Positions 41,516 to 50,521 are shown, counted from the stretch's first letter. The stretch is DNA of 64,000 nt from Anaerozeibacter sp031551775 (GCA_031551775.1 JAVBND010000029.1:5763-69762), one strand, 5' to 3'. The notes: generated by a model from the letters alone, not told the origin. Made by a program: numbers and translations.

Positions 41516-43654
41516 ATGGAAATTTTGAAGATTCTCGCGCGTGAGTTTTCTTTAAGCGAGGCGCGCGTGGCCGCGACCGTTCAGCTGATCGAGGACGGCA
41601 ACACCATTCCCTTTATCGCCAGGTACCGCAAGGAAGCGACCGGGTCGCTTGACGACCAGGTGCTCAGGGAACTGGGGGAGCGCCTTGATTACCTGAAATC
41701 GCTTGATAAGCGGCGCGCCGAGATCGAAGGCGCGCTGGTGAGCCAGGGCGTCCTGACGGACGAGCTGTCTTCGGCGCTTGAAAAAGCTTCCACGCTTGCC
41801 GAGCTCGACGACGTTTACCGCCCCTATCGGCCCAAGCGCCGCACCCGCGCCACCATCGCGCGCGAGCGCGGGCTTGAACCGCTTGCGCTCAAGCTCATGC
41901 TGCAAATGAAAACCGATCCCGCGCCCGAGGCCATGGCGGCCTCCTTCGTCGATCCTGAGCAGGATGTGCCGGATATAGATGCGGCGCTGTCGGGCGCGCG
42001 CGACATCATCGCCGAGACCGTCTCGGACGACGCGGCCTGCCGCGCGCGGCTGCGCGCGCTCTCGCGCGCAAGCGGGCAACTCACAAGCGCCAAAGCCAAG
42101 GACGAGGACAGCGTATACCGCATGTACTACGAATACCGGGAGCCGGTCTCGCGCATGCCCGGCCACAGGATTCTGGCTGTCAACCGGGGCGAAAAAGAGG
42201 AATTTTTGAAGGTCGCGGTCGAGGTGGACGGCGAGCGGGCTTTGAACATTTTACGAAGCGCGTTCGTCCGGCCCGGCGCGCCTTCAAGCGTTCAGGTGGA
42301 ATTGGCCTGTGAGGACGCGTGGGCGCGGCTGATAGAGCCCTCGCTCGAGCGCGAAACGCGAAGCGAATTGACCGAGCGCGCAGAGAAAGCCGCCATCAAG
42401 GTCTTCGCCGATAACCTTCGCCAGCTCCTCATGCAGCCGCCCATCAAGGGGAAGGTGACCCTCGGCGTCGATCCCGGCTTTCGCACCGGCTGCAAGCTGG
42501 CCGTTGTGGACGAGAACGGCAAGGTGCTTGAAACCGGCGTCGGGCATTTCACCATCCCGGGTCAGGCGCGGCTGATGGAGGAAGCGGATAGAATCGTGCG
42601 CGGCATGATCGCGCGCCACGCCGTCACAGCCATCGCCATCGGCAACGGCACCGCGTCGCGCGAGGCCGAGGCGTTTGTCGCGGGCGTCATCCGTGGCATG
42701 GAAGGCGTTTCCTACATGATCGTAAGCGAAGCGGGCGCGTCGGTTTACTCGGCCTCAAAGCTCGCCGCCGAGGAGTTCCCCGAGTACGATGTGTCGCTCA
42801 GGAGCGCGGTGTCGATCGCGCGGCGCATGCAGGACCCGCTGGCGGAATTGGTCAAGATCGACCCCAAGTCGATCGGCGTGGGCCAGTACCAGCACGACCT
42901 CAAGGGCGCGGAACTGAATCAGGCGCTTTCGGGCGTGGTCGAGGGGTGCGTAAACTCGGTGGGCGTCGATCTTCTTACCGCGTCGGCGCCGCTGCTCGGC
43001 TACGTGGCGGGCATCGGTCCGGCTCTTGCGAAGAACATCGTCAGCTACCGCGAGGAAAACGGGTTTCAGAGCCGCGCGCAGCTCAAGAAGGTGCCAAAGC
43101 TCGGCCCGCGCGCGTTTGAGCAGTGCGCGGGGTTCCTGCGCGTGACAAACGGGAAGAATCCGCTCGACGCCACGGCGGTGCATCCGGAATCCTATCAAGC
43201 CGCCGATGCGCTGCTCAAAAGGCTCGGGCACAACCCGAAGGAGCTGGGCGCGCTCAATGGGCTTGGCGATCAGGTTCGGGAAATCGGCGAGAAGAACCTT
43301 GCAAAGGAACTGGGCATCGGTGAAATGACGCTGAAGGATATCGTAGGGGAACTGATGAAGCCGGGCCGCGACCCGCGCGACGATTTGCCCAAGCCGCTGC
43401 TTCGAACCGACGTGCTCAGCGTCAAGGACCTGGTTCCCGGCATGGAACTGACCGGCACGGTCCGCAACGTGGCCGATTTTGGCGCGTTTGTCGATATCGG
43501 CGTGCATCAGGACGGGTTGGTTCACGTATCGCGCCTGGCCAGCCGCTTCATCCGCCACCCGTCCGAAGCCGTCAAGGTGGGCGACGTGGTCAAGTGCTGG
43601 GTGGTCGAGGTGGACGAAAAGAAAGGGCGAATCTCATTGACCATGGTCCAGTAG
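41516..43654 (+). CDS. tex: Tex family transcription accessory protein
   Basis: 712 residues, a typical length. Domains in order: helical Tex N-terminal region (IPFIARYRKEATGSLDD), YqgF/RNase H-like domain (GVDPGFRTGCKLAVVD at about 318), helix-hairpin-helix segment (GPALAKNIVSYREENGF, then VPKLGPRAFEQCAGFL) and a C-terminal S1 RNA-binding domain (VRNVADFGAFVDIGV). Tex binds RNA and affects transcription; its precise role in Clostridia is not settled. ATG 41516 chosen because it gives the conserved N terminus. Confidence 0.94.
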   Translation: MEILKILAREFSLSEARVAATVQLIEDGNTIPFIARYRKEATGSLDDQVLRELGERLDYLKSLDKRRAEIEGALVSQGVLTDELSSALEKASTLAELDDVYRPYRPKRRTRATIARERGLEPLALKLMLQMKTDPAPEAMAASFVDPEQDVPDIDAALSGARDIIAETVSDDAACRARLRALSRASGQLTSAKAKDEDSVYRMYYEYREPVSRMPGHRILAVNRGEKEEFLKVAVEVDGERALNILRSAFVRPGAPSSVQVELACEDAWARLIEPSLERETRSELTERAEKAAIKVFADNLRQLLMQPPIKGKVTLGVDPGFRTGCKLAVVDENGKVLETGVGHFTIPGQARLMEEADRIVRGMIARHAVTAIAIGNGTASREAEAFVAGVIRGMEGVSYMIVSEAGASVYSASKLAAEEFPEYDVSLRSAVSIARRMQDPLAELVKIDPKSIGVGQYQHDLKGAELNQALSGVVEGCVNSVGVDLLTASAPLLGYVAGIGPALAKNIVSYREENGFQSRAQLKKVPKLGPRAFEQCAGFLRVTNGKNPLDATAVHPESYQAADALLKRLGHNPKELGALNGLGDQVREIGEKNLAKELGIGEMTLKDIVGELMKPGRDPRDDLPKPLLRTDVLSVKDLVPGMELTGTVRNVADFGAFVDIGVHQDGLVHVSRLASRFIRHPSEAVKVGDVVKCWVVEVDEKKGRISLTMVQ

Positions 43655-43698
43655 GCCTTAACAGAATACTGTATGCAAAAGAAAGGGGAAAGATACCG

Positions 43699-45042
43699 AT
43701 GAAGAAACTGCTGGCAATCCTTGTGATCCTGATGCTCCTGGCGCCTTGCGCGCTGGCCGAGGGCGGCACGCGCGCATCTCTCAACCTGACCGGCGCCGAG
43801 CTGTTTTCCGGCGGGCAACTGGTGATGGACCTTTCGAAGCTGGGCCTTCACTTTGAGGGCGTACTGGCCGAGGGCGGCGCTTCGGGAAAGGTGACCTTCA
43901 CGGCGGACAGGCACGCCTACGACGCGACCCTGGCGGTTGAAGAGGACGGTGCAACCGTCTTGACCTCCATTCTTCCGGACGCCTATCGCATGGCGTTTGA
44001 GGAAGCGGCCCAGGCGCTTCCGGTGGGGAGTGTCGATGTTTCCGCGTTTGCAGGCGGCGAAATTCCGGTGGGCGTCGATCTGTCAAGCCCCTACGCGGCG
44101 GCCGGCGCGCTCTTGGACAAGCTGGACGCGGCGCTTGCCGGGGGCGCGTACGCACAAGCGGCGGCTGAAGGCGAGATTTCCCTGTGGAGCGGCGAAACGC
44201 TGAAAAGCGACAGGTCAGAAACCTTCGAGGTCCGGGACATCTCCCTGGCCGAATTCGGCGACGCCAAGGGGCGCACCTACGCCCTCACGGGCAAGCGCCA
44301 CAACATTCCTGAGGACGAAAAAAACCAGCAGCTGGCCATGACGGTGTACGACATGGAACTGGAAGTCTTCGGCCCCAAGGGCAAGCCGCTCGGAAAGTAC
44401 CCGGCGCAGTTCTACGCCTATGCCTCAGCGGACCCAAGCGCGCGCAGCCTGACGGTCGAGGCGAAAGAAGACGCCGTCGTGGCGCTGTACGCGGGCTCGG
44501 ACGGTGAGACCGACAACGTCACTTTGCACCTCGCCAGCGCGCGCGCGGATCAAAACCCGGTGATCCTCATGGTCAACAATTTGCGCATCGAAGGCGAATA
44601 CGGCAAGGGCGACATGGTGATGTGGGCTTTGAGCGCGCCCGAACAGGCGAGCGAAATCTATCTCAACGACGTGCGCGACGACGCGGGCACCTACCATGCG
44701 GTCACCCTTACCTATGAAGCCGATGGCCAGTCCGGCGAGCTGTTCTACGAAGGCGCGGTTTCAAGCGGCGAAAGCGGCTACCGGGAGGAGGGAACGGTTA
44801 CCTGGACCGACGGCAATACCGAACTCCGGTTCAACGCGGCCTACGAGACGGAAAGCGGATATGCCGGGGCGCTTTATGACCTGGGCGGCAAGGCCGTGGT
44901 TGACGCGTCGAAACTCGACGCGCAGCAGCTGGCCGCGCTTCAAAACCAGGCCGTGACTTCGCTCATGAGCGTCATGGGCGCAATCCTGCAAGCCGCGCCC
45001 GACGCGAGCGTTTTGCTGGACGGCCTAATGGCCGGCCAGTAG
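43699..45042 (+). CDS. Secreted protein of unknown function
   Basis: 447 residues beginning with a clear signal peptide (MKKLLAILVILMLLAPCALA). The rest is acidic and beta-strand-rich with repeated short motifs of alternating hydrophobic residues, and I recognise no domain. No lipobox Cys is present at the cleavage site. AAAGGGGAAAG precedes the ATG. It follows tex by 44 nt and converges with the YaiI gene, overlapping its last 18 bp. Confidence 0.8.
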   Translation: MKKLLAILVILMLLAPCALAEGGTRASLNLTGAELFSGGQLVMDLSKLGLHFEGVLAEGGASGKVTFTADRHAYDATLAVEEDGATVLTSILPDAYRMAFEEAAQALPVGSVDVSAFAGGEIPVGVDLSSPYAAAGALLDKLDAALAGGAYAQAAAEGEISLWSGETLKSDRSETFEVRDISLAEFGDAKGRTYALTGKRHNIPEDEKNQQLAMTVYDMELEVFGPKGKPLGKYPAQFYAYASADPSARSLTVEAKEDAVVALYAGSDGETDNVTLHLASARADQNPVILMVNNLRIEGEYGKGDMVMWALSAPEQASEIYLNDVRDDAGTYHAVTLTYEADGQSGELFYEGAVSSGESGYREEGTVTWTDGNTELRFNAAYETESGYAGALYDLGGKAVVDASKLDAQQLAALQNQAVTSLMSVMGAILQAAPDASVLLDGLMAGQ

Positions 45043-45459
45043 CCGGTCAAGGGCAACCAGGAAGGCCTCGTCCTGCGCTTTTTCGCGCTTGGCGGGGCCT
45101 TTTACGCGCCCGCCCGCCATGCGGATTTTGCGCGACTGGTGGCGCGACATGAGCAGGGCATCGATGTTGAATTCTGTGTAGATCAGCCCGTTTTGGCTGA
45201 GCGCCTTCGCGCGCCTGCCAAGGCACATCGCGGCCAGGCCGTAATCCTGCGTGACCACCACGTCGCCCGGCTCCACAAGGTTGACCAGGTAAAAATCGGC
45301 GCTGTCGCTGCCCTTGGACACGGTAATGGTCGTCGCGCCCTCGCGCGCCATTTCGTGCGCTTCATCGCAAACCAGCGTGACCGGAACGCCGGCTTTCGCC
45401 GCGCGCTCAATGGAAAGGTTCACCACCGGGCATCCGTCCGCGTCAATCAAGAGCCTCAT
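45025..45459 (-). CDS. YaiI/YqxD family (DUF188) protein
   Basis: 144 residues, starting MRLLIDADGCPV, the defining N terminus of the family, with VTQDYGLAAMCLGR further on. The fold is PIN-like, suggesting a nuclease-type metal site with the first Asp pair, but no function is established. The ATG overlaps the stop of the pentapeptide gene; its end overlaps the convergent secreted gene by 18 bp. Confidence 0.9.
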   Translation of the reverse strand: MRLLIDADGCPVVNLSIERAAKAGVPVTLVCDEAHEMAREGATTITVSKGSDSADFYLVNLVEPGDVVVTQDYGLAAMCLGRRAKALSQNGLIYTEFNIDALLMSRHQSRKIRMAGGRVKGPAKREKAQDEAFLVALDRLLAGH

Positions 45460-46112
45460 GCGCCCTCCTCCGCCGCGATGACGACGCCCAGGAGCTTTGC
45501 CAGATCGCACGCCTGGGCGGGGGTTACAATGGCCCCCTTGAGCTCGCCGCCCGTCAGCTTGATCCCGTCGATTTCGCACGACCTGAGGTCAAGCCCCTGA
45601 AGACGCATCCCGCCGATCTCAGCGCCTGAGAGCGTCGTTTTCTCGAAGGCGAGGCCGATGACCTTGTTTGCGAGGAAGGCGGCGCCCGCCATGTCGCAGG
45701 AAGCAAAAATGACCGAGTGCAGCTTCGCGCGCGAGAGGTTGACGTAGGACAAAAGCGATTCAGCAAACAGGGCGTTTGAAAGCGAGGCTTCCGACAGGTC
45801 CGCGCCCACAAGGCGTGAGGACAGGATTTCTGTGCGCGTGAAGGCGGCCTTGCGCAAGGCGGCGTTTGAAAAATCGCACCGCTCAAAGGTGCAGTCGGTA
45901 AACGAGAGCCACTTGATTTTAAGATTTAAAAAGCGGCAGCGCACGAACGCGCACCCGGAAAATTCCAGCCGTTCGCCCTCCAGTTCGGCAATCGCGCCAT
46001 CCTCAAACAGCAGCCCAGCGATTTCCTCGCGCGCTTCCACCGCGTTTTCGGCGGCGGCCGCCAGGCAGCCGCCCGGCGCGGGATTCAAGACGCCCGGTTT
46101 CAACAGCTTCAT
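45456..46112 (-). CDS. Pentapeptide repeat protein
   Basis: 218 residues with about 20 tandem A(D/N)LxX-type pentapeptides, for example GADLSEASLSNALFAESL and TDCTFERCDFSNAALRKAAF, which build a right-handed quadrilateral beta-helix. Some family members mimic DNA and shield gyrase from inhibitors; nothing in this copy proves such a role. The ATG at 46112 follows GGGGTG; a TTG one codon upstream is also open. Confidence 0.87.
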   Translation of the reverse strand: MKLLKPGVLNPAPGGCLAAAAENAVEAREEIAGLLFEDGAIAELEGERLEFSGCAFVRCRFLNLKIKWLSFTDCTFERCDFSNAALRKAAFTRTEILSSRLVGADLSEASLSNALFAESLLSYVNLSRAKLHSVIFASCDMAGAAFLANKVIGLAFEKTTLSGAEIGGMRLQGLDLRSCEIDGIKLTGGELKGAIVTPAQACDLAKLLGVVIAAEEGA

Positions 46113-46133
46113 CAATCAATCACCCCACGCGCG

Positions 46134-46162
46134 ATTGTACCACGCGGCAAGCGGGCAGTCAA
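46134..46162 (-). promoter_or_regulatory. SigA-type promoter of the pentapeptide gene
   Basis: Minus-strand TTGACT (46157-46162), 17 bp, TGG-TACAAT (46134-46139), about 22 nt upstream of the ATG. Confidence 0.75.
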
Positions 46163-46286
46163 CCGGGCCTCGCTTGGGGCGCGCCAAATCTCTTCAATCA
46201 AGCTCTGATTTCTTCCCGCCGCTCTTGTGCAAGTACATCCAGGCGCTGCACACAATTCCTGCGCCCACTTTTTGTATTTCATTATA

Positions 46287-46316
46287 TTTACAAATGTGCG
46301 GAATTTATGGTATTAT
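46287..46316 (+). promoter_or_regulatory. Promoter of the Big_2/lipase gene
   Basis: TTTACA (46287-46292), 18 bp, TATTAT (46311-46316), about 28 nt upstream of the ATG, inside a markedly A/T-rich stretch. Confidence 0.6.
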
Positions 46317-46344
46317 ATGAACAAAACACTTTGGGGGGATATTT

Positions 46345-48912
46345 ATGCGCCGCTGGATATGTGCAATGCTGGTTGTTCTGCTAATGGGTGTTGTTCTTAC
46401 TGCACAGGCGTCGGAAGTCCAGGGTGAAATGAACGCGCCGAACCCGCAGCTGCATACCGCAACAAAGCCGGTGAGCAAGGCGCCTTATGTAAATATCTGG
46501 GGAACGACGGTTACCCAAAATGATCCTGGTCACGTGATTGTGCAGGTAGAGATTTTATGGCCTGGACCCGGTTCCATCACGGTACAAGAAATGGGTCTCT
46601 ATATTCAGAAGAATAATGAAGAACCCGTGCGTTCGAAAGGTCCGAAGGATTACACCTTCACGAGGTTAACCAATAAATTCAACTATAACCTGCGTACTTT
46701 GGATTCTGGCAGTATTTATACGGTGTGGCCTTATGTTGTCATGTACGACGAGGAATTCACGTATTCCAGCGCGCGCTTTACCACAAAAGGATCGACGGTT
46801 ACCCTGAGCGAAACGGCCATCGAGCTGACCGTCGGCACAACGAGACAACTGACGGCCAGCAGCTCGACCGCCGAGGCGATCCCTGAACTTACTTGGTCAT
46901 CACGCAACACCAATGTGGCTACTGTATCTTCTAACGGCCTTGTAACCGGTATTGCGCCCGGCAACACAACAGTAACCGTCGCCGCGGAAAACGGTGTCCC
47001 TGCCACTTGCGATGTGACGGTTCACAAAACGCAGGGCGGCATCACCATCGCCCCTAATGCAGTCACGATTCGCAAGAAAGAATCATTCCGATTAGAAGCA
47101 AACACGCTATCCGGGTTGCCGGTTTCTGGAATCGCGTGGACGAGCAGTGATCCCACCATTGCAAAAGTGTCCCCGGACGGTATGGTTACCGGGGTGAAGA
47201 ACGGATCTGTGAAGATAACCGCCACGACCCAGGATGGGTCTAACTACAGCGCGGAAGCGCTGGTTAACGTAGACAATATCTCCCTTCGCCTTGACAAAAC
47301 CAAGCTGACCATCAATGGCAGCAATATAGAAAAGTTGCAGGCCATTGTAAATCCAAATGGAGTCAATCGCCCTGTGATTTGGAGCAGCAGCAATACGGAA
47401 GTGATTGCTGTCAGCGCGGACGGTACACTCATGCCACAGCGCGCCGGTAAAGCGAAGATCACCGCCAAGATCAGCGACAAAATCAAGGCGTCTTGCGCAG
47501 TGACCGTAAAAGTCGGTGTCGGCAATTGGACGCTGTCCAAGGGAATCGACGTGGGTGAAGAGGAGCGCGTCGATTTAAACAAACTCATCTCCTCCCTTGA
47601 CGATGTAAGCGCGGAGGATTTGAGTTGGAGCATCTCCAAGGACAGCTTGGCATACCGCGAGGGCGATACCCTCGTCATTACAGGCAAGGCCGGCAAGCAA
47701 TTCACGTTGACATCCGGCGCTGGCACGCTTCAGCAAAGCAGCTGTGTCGTCAAAATCCGAAAGACTCCCACGAAGATCCTTGTGAACGACTATACCTATC
47801 ACCAGGGCCGATATTATAAGATCAAGGTGGGTGAGGAAATCACAGCGCGCCTGACATTTGAGCCGGGGGGAAGCCAGACATGCCATAATGTGATCTGGGA
47901 CTGCAAGGAAGCAAGTATCGTGAGCATCACACCGCAGGAGGAAAAGGTCAAGATCGTCGGACTCAAGCCCGGTTTCGCCAATGTTCTCGTGCATTCTCCT
48001 GATGGCAAAGCAACATATGCGATCGTGGTAAACGTAACCAACGACACCGACGAGCAAGTGGTGAACGCTGCACTGCGCTCCCCGGCTTCGTTTGACAAGC
48101 AAATGGCTAACTTCTGTCTGAAGTCCTGTCAAATGACATCTGAAAGTCATCGGTCCGAGGCAAATAAGCACTATTCGGGCGCCGGCTTTACATTTGTGGA
48201 TTTCTTCGGCTACGAGAAGCGGTGGGGGGACGAATTCAGGCGCATTCGGTGGACACCACAGATCAGCTTTGCATACCGCATGCAGCCGGATACAAATGAA
48301 TTGGTGTGTTTCATCGCATTTCGCGGCACGGATTTTTCGCTCAAAGAATATGATAGCTGGGCAACCGACCTGACTGCCGCAGCCAATTTGCAGGGAACGC
48401 ACATCGGTTTTGCCAATATGGCAGAAAATATGAAAAAAATAGAGCCCAAAATTCCTGTAAAAGTCAATGGGACCACGATGATGCTTTCTCAGTTGCTAGA
48501 CGCTATCGAAAATAAGCGCACCGATGTTCGTTTAAAGTTCATCATCACCGGGCACAGCTTGGGCGGTGCATTGACCTACCCGTACGCTGAAACCCTGATG
48601 GAGCGTGGTATCAAAAGCGACGACATCATCGTGTATACTTTCGCTGCGCCAAAACCTTACACGCCTCTTCGCCGCAACCAGTTGCAAAGCGCTTTCCCCA
48701 ATGCGTTCAATGTGAATCTGACATCCGACAAAGTACCTGTTCTGGGCGTACTTGGCGGCATCGGCGATAAACCTGGCAAGAATTTTCCTGTGAACAACGA
48801 CGACCGCCAAGCGTATTACATTTCGCTGATCAAGGAAGGCAAGTTCTTCTGGGCGCATGACCAAAATGTGTACCGCACAGCATTTGCCTATGACATGAGG
48901 GCAAGTAACTAG
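46345..48912 (+). CDS. Secreted Big_2 multi-domain protein with class 3 lipase domain
   Basis: 855 residues. A signal peptide (to about 22, TAQAS) is followed by an N-terminal beta domain, then three clear Big_2 Ig-like repeats (about 149-228, 231-311, 311-390) and further Ig-like sheets to about 560. The C-terminal alpha/beta hydrolase has the lipase elbow TGHSLGGAL (Ser738) with plausible Asp795 and His838. It likely acts on lipid esters outside the cell. Codon use is visibly less GC-rich than neighbours, suggesting acquisition. The stop TAG is the start of a palindromic element. Confidence 0.85.
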   Translation: MRRWICAMLVVLLMGVVLTAQASEVQGEMNAPNPQLHTATKPVSKAPYVNIWGTTVTQNDPGHVIVQVEILWPGPGSITVQEMGLYIQKNNEEPVRSKGPKDYTFTRLTNKFNYNLRTLDSGSIYTVWPYVVMYDEEFTYSSARFTTKGSTVTLSETAIELTVGTTRQLTASSSTAEAIPELTWSSRNTNVATVSSNGLVTGIAPGNTTVTVAAENGVPATCDVTVHKTQGGITIAPNAVTIRKKESFRLEANTLSGLPVSGIAWTSSDPTIAKVSPDGMVTGVKNGSVKITATTQDGSNYSAEALVNVDNISLRLDKTKLTINGSNIEKLQAIVNPNGVNRPVIWSSSNTEVIAVSADGTLMPQRAGKAKITAKISDKIKASCAVTVKVGVGNWTLSKGIDVGEEERVDLNKLISSLDDVSAEDLSWSISKDSLAYREGDTLVITGKAGKQFTLTSGAGTLQQSSCVVKIRKTPTKILVNDYTYHQGRYYKIKVGEEITARLTFEPGGSQTCHNVIWDCKEASIVSITPQEEKVKIVGLKPGFANVLVHSPDGKATYAIVVNVTNDTDEQVVNAALRSPASFDKQMANFCLKSCQMTSESHRSEANKHYSGAGFTFVDFFGYEKRWGDEFRRIRWTPQISFAYRMQPDTNELVCFIAFRGTDFSLKEYDSWATDLTAAANLQGTHIGFANMAENMKKIEPKIPVKVNGTTMMLSQLLDAIENKRTDVRLKFIITGHSLGGALTYPYAETLMERGIKSDDIIVYTFAAPKPYTPLRRNQLQSAFPNAFNVNLTSDKVPVLGVLGGIGDKPGKNFPVNNDDRQAYYISLIKEGKFFWAHDQNVYRTAFAYDMRASN

Positions 48913-49075
48913 GTAAGCGCTGATCAATTCGGTTGCGAGATGGGTTTTGATTTTTCGTTCAGGCGCGCTCGCAGAACCCGAAGGCGTAGCAGCGCTACGT
49001 CGAGTGTTTCTGCAGGCGTGTATGGGCGGAAAAGCAGAATCTAGATCGTGATCGAATTGATCAGTGCTTACTTAG
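48909..49075. mobile_element. MITE-like element, family 1 (167 bp)
   Basis: Terminal inverted repeats of 23 bp: CTAGGTAAGCGCTGATCAATTCG at 48909-48931 and its partner at 49053-49075 with two mismatches. No coding capacity; the interior holds a small GTAGC/GCTAC hairpin. The left end contains the TAG stop of the lipase gene and the right end encodes the last residues and TGA of the convergent VanZ gene. A 12-bp match to the terminus recurs at 49620-49631, and another half-end at about 58750-58767. Confidence 0.65.
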
Positions 49076-49552
49076 GTTCCTCCCCCGCTCAATCCTGCGC
49101 CAGATGTACAGAAGCGCCAGTGCCGCGACCCCGCCAAGCGCCGCGCCGCCCGCGTCGATCAGGACGTCGGTCAGCTGAGCGCCGCGCCCCGGCACTGACA
49201 ACTGATGAAATTCGTCAATCACCGCGTACAGCGTCGATGCGCCCCAGGCAATCGAAACAGCGCGCCACTTTTCAAGGTTGTTAAGCGCCAGCGTCAAAAA
49301 AAGGCACAGCATGGCGTATTCCAGCACGTGCGCGCCCTTGCGCGTCAGGTGGTGGTAGTTTTCGATCACATTTTCCCGCTCGGGTCCCGGCAGGCTGTCA
49401 AACCCCGGCGTGACCGCGCGCGCCACAATTTTCGCCACTTGGACGCTTTGCTGGCTCGACGTGGCGCCGTCCTGGGCCGACATGGAAAAGATGAGGACCG
49501 CCATAAAGGCGACCAATATCCAAAGAGCGATGGTGAGGTTTCTTTTGACCAA
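49061..49552 (-). CDS. VanZ family membrane protein
   Basis: 163 residues from TTG 49552, behind CGGAG. A first membrane helix is followed by the VanZ signature FSMSAQDGATSSQQS, then RKGAHVLEYAMLCLF and the AVIDEFHQLSVPGRGAQLTDVLIDAGGA region (quoted in part) with the conserved DExxQ and R. VanZ-like proteins affect envelope properties and sometimes low-level glycopeptide tolerance. The last residues LSKH and TGA come from the inverted repeat of the adjacent element. Confidence 0.85.
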   Translation of the reverse strand: MVKRNLTIALWILVAFMAVLIFSMSAQDGATSSQQSVQVAKIVARAVTPGFDSLPGPERENVIENYHHLTRKGAHVLEYAMLCLFLTLALNNLEKWRAVSIAWGASTLYAVIDEFHQLSVPGRGAQLTDVLIDAGGAALGGVAALALLYIWRRIERGRNLSKH

Positions 49553-49728
49553 TTGAGGCTCCGTTCCTTGGCCGCGCCCAGATAAGCGCCGATCGTCCCG
49601 CCAACCGGCAAGCAAACAAATCAGCGCTTACGGCCAATGTTTTCCACTCTTTGGCGTATGCCCGCATGAAAAAGTTCGATAGAAATGATATGCCGCGTTC
49701 CTTCCCTATATGCCCGGGGGGAATTTTG

Positions 49729-49737
49729 TGCTATACT
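49729..49737 (+). promoter_or_regulatory. Extended -10 promoter seven nt from the Rmt-like ATG
   Basis: TGC-TATACT (TG at 49729-49730, -10 at 49732-49737). The same TGTGCTATACTA string occurs at 29542-29553. The ATG at 49745 is 7 nt beyond the -10, where transcription should start, and no Shine-Dalgarno can fit, so the message looks leaderless. Confidence 0.6.
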
Positions 49738-49744
49738 ACGGGGT

Positions 49745-50521
49745 ATGAATCAGCGGGAACAGGCGGCGCTTGACGCCGTCAAAAGCAGCAAAAAATACAG
49801 CCAGATTGCGCCCGAGGCGGTTGAGCGTACGTTTGAGGCGGCGCTTTCGCGCTATCCTTCCCTCAAGCAAGCCGAAAAGGCGGCGCGCAGCGCGCTTCAC
49901 CAGATCGCGGGCGCGTTTATGCCGGACAATCAAAAGGCGGCGCGCGCGATGCTCGATCAATACCTGGAAGGCGACGCAAGCGCGCTTGACCGCGCGCTCA
50001 TGCTGCACGCATCGACGCGCGAACGCGCGGGCGCGCGGGCGCTTTTTGAGCGGGTATTTGAAAAGACCGGCGCGCGTTTGGCGGTGCTCGACTTTGCCTG
50101 CGGGCTGAACCCGCTGGTGCTGGGCGCCATGGGCATTGCGGCGCGCGGCTACGACATCCACCTGGGCGCGGTGAACCTGGTCAACGAGTGGGCGGCGGCG
50201 CGGGGTTGGCAGGTTTTCGCCGAAGCAAGGGACCTGCTTCGCTCAGGTGAATTTCCCCGGGCGAACCTTGCGCTCTTCATGAAGCTTCTGCCCACGCTCG
50301 AGGCGCAAAGGACCGGCAGCGCCATGGAACTGGTCGGGCGCGTTTGCGCGCGCTTCAAGCTGATCACATTCCCCACGAAGACGCTGTCCGGCCGCTCTGT
50401 CGGCATGAAGGACCATTACAGCGCCTGGCTTATGAAAAACCTCCCATCTCAATTGACGATTATCGATTCCTTCGAGATGGACGGCGAACTTATCTATCTG
50501 ACGGAGGATCAAAATGGCTGA
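49745..50521 (+). CDS. Rmt/ArmA-family 16S rRNA (m7G1405) methyltransferase homolog
   Basis: 258 residues aligning along its length with my memory of RmtB-type enzymes that N7-methylate 16S G1405 and give aminoglycoside resistance. Shared features: SSKKY near 14-18, LHASTRER (87-94), SAM site DFACGLNPL (116-124), DIH at 137, FMKLLPTLE (178-186), GSAMEL, FPTKTLSGRSVGM (209-221), and final ELIYL. The start at 49745 matches the family N terminus. It overlaps rsmI, another 16S decoding-site methyltransferase, by 8 bp. Activity at G1405 is inferred, not shown. Confidence 0.85.
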   Translation: MNQREQAALDAVKSSKKYSQIAPEAVERTFEAALSRYPSLKQAEKAARSALHQIAGAFMPDNQKAARAMLDQYLEGDASALDRALMLHASTRERAGARALFERVFEKTGARLAVLDFACGLNPLVLGAMGIAARGYDIHLGAVNLVNEWAAARGWQVFAEARDLLRSGEFPRANLALFMKLLPTLEAQRTGSAMELVGRVCARFKLITFPTKTLSGRSVGMKDHYSAWLMKNLPSQLTIIDSFEMDGELIYLTEDQNG

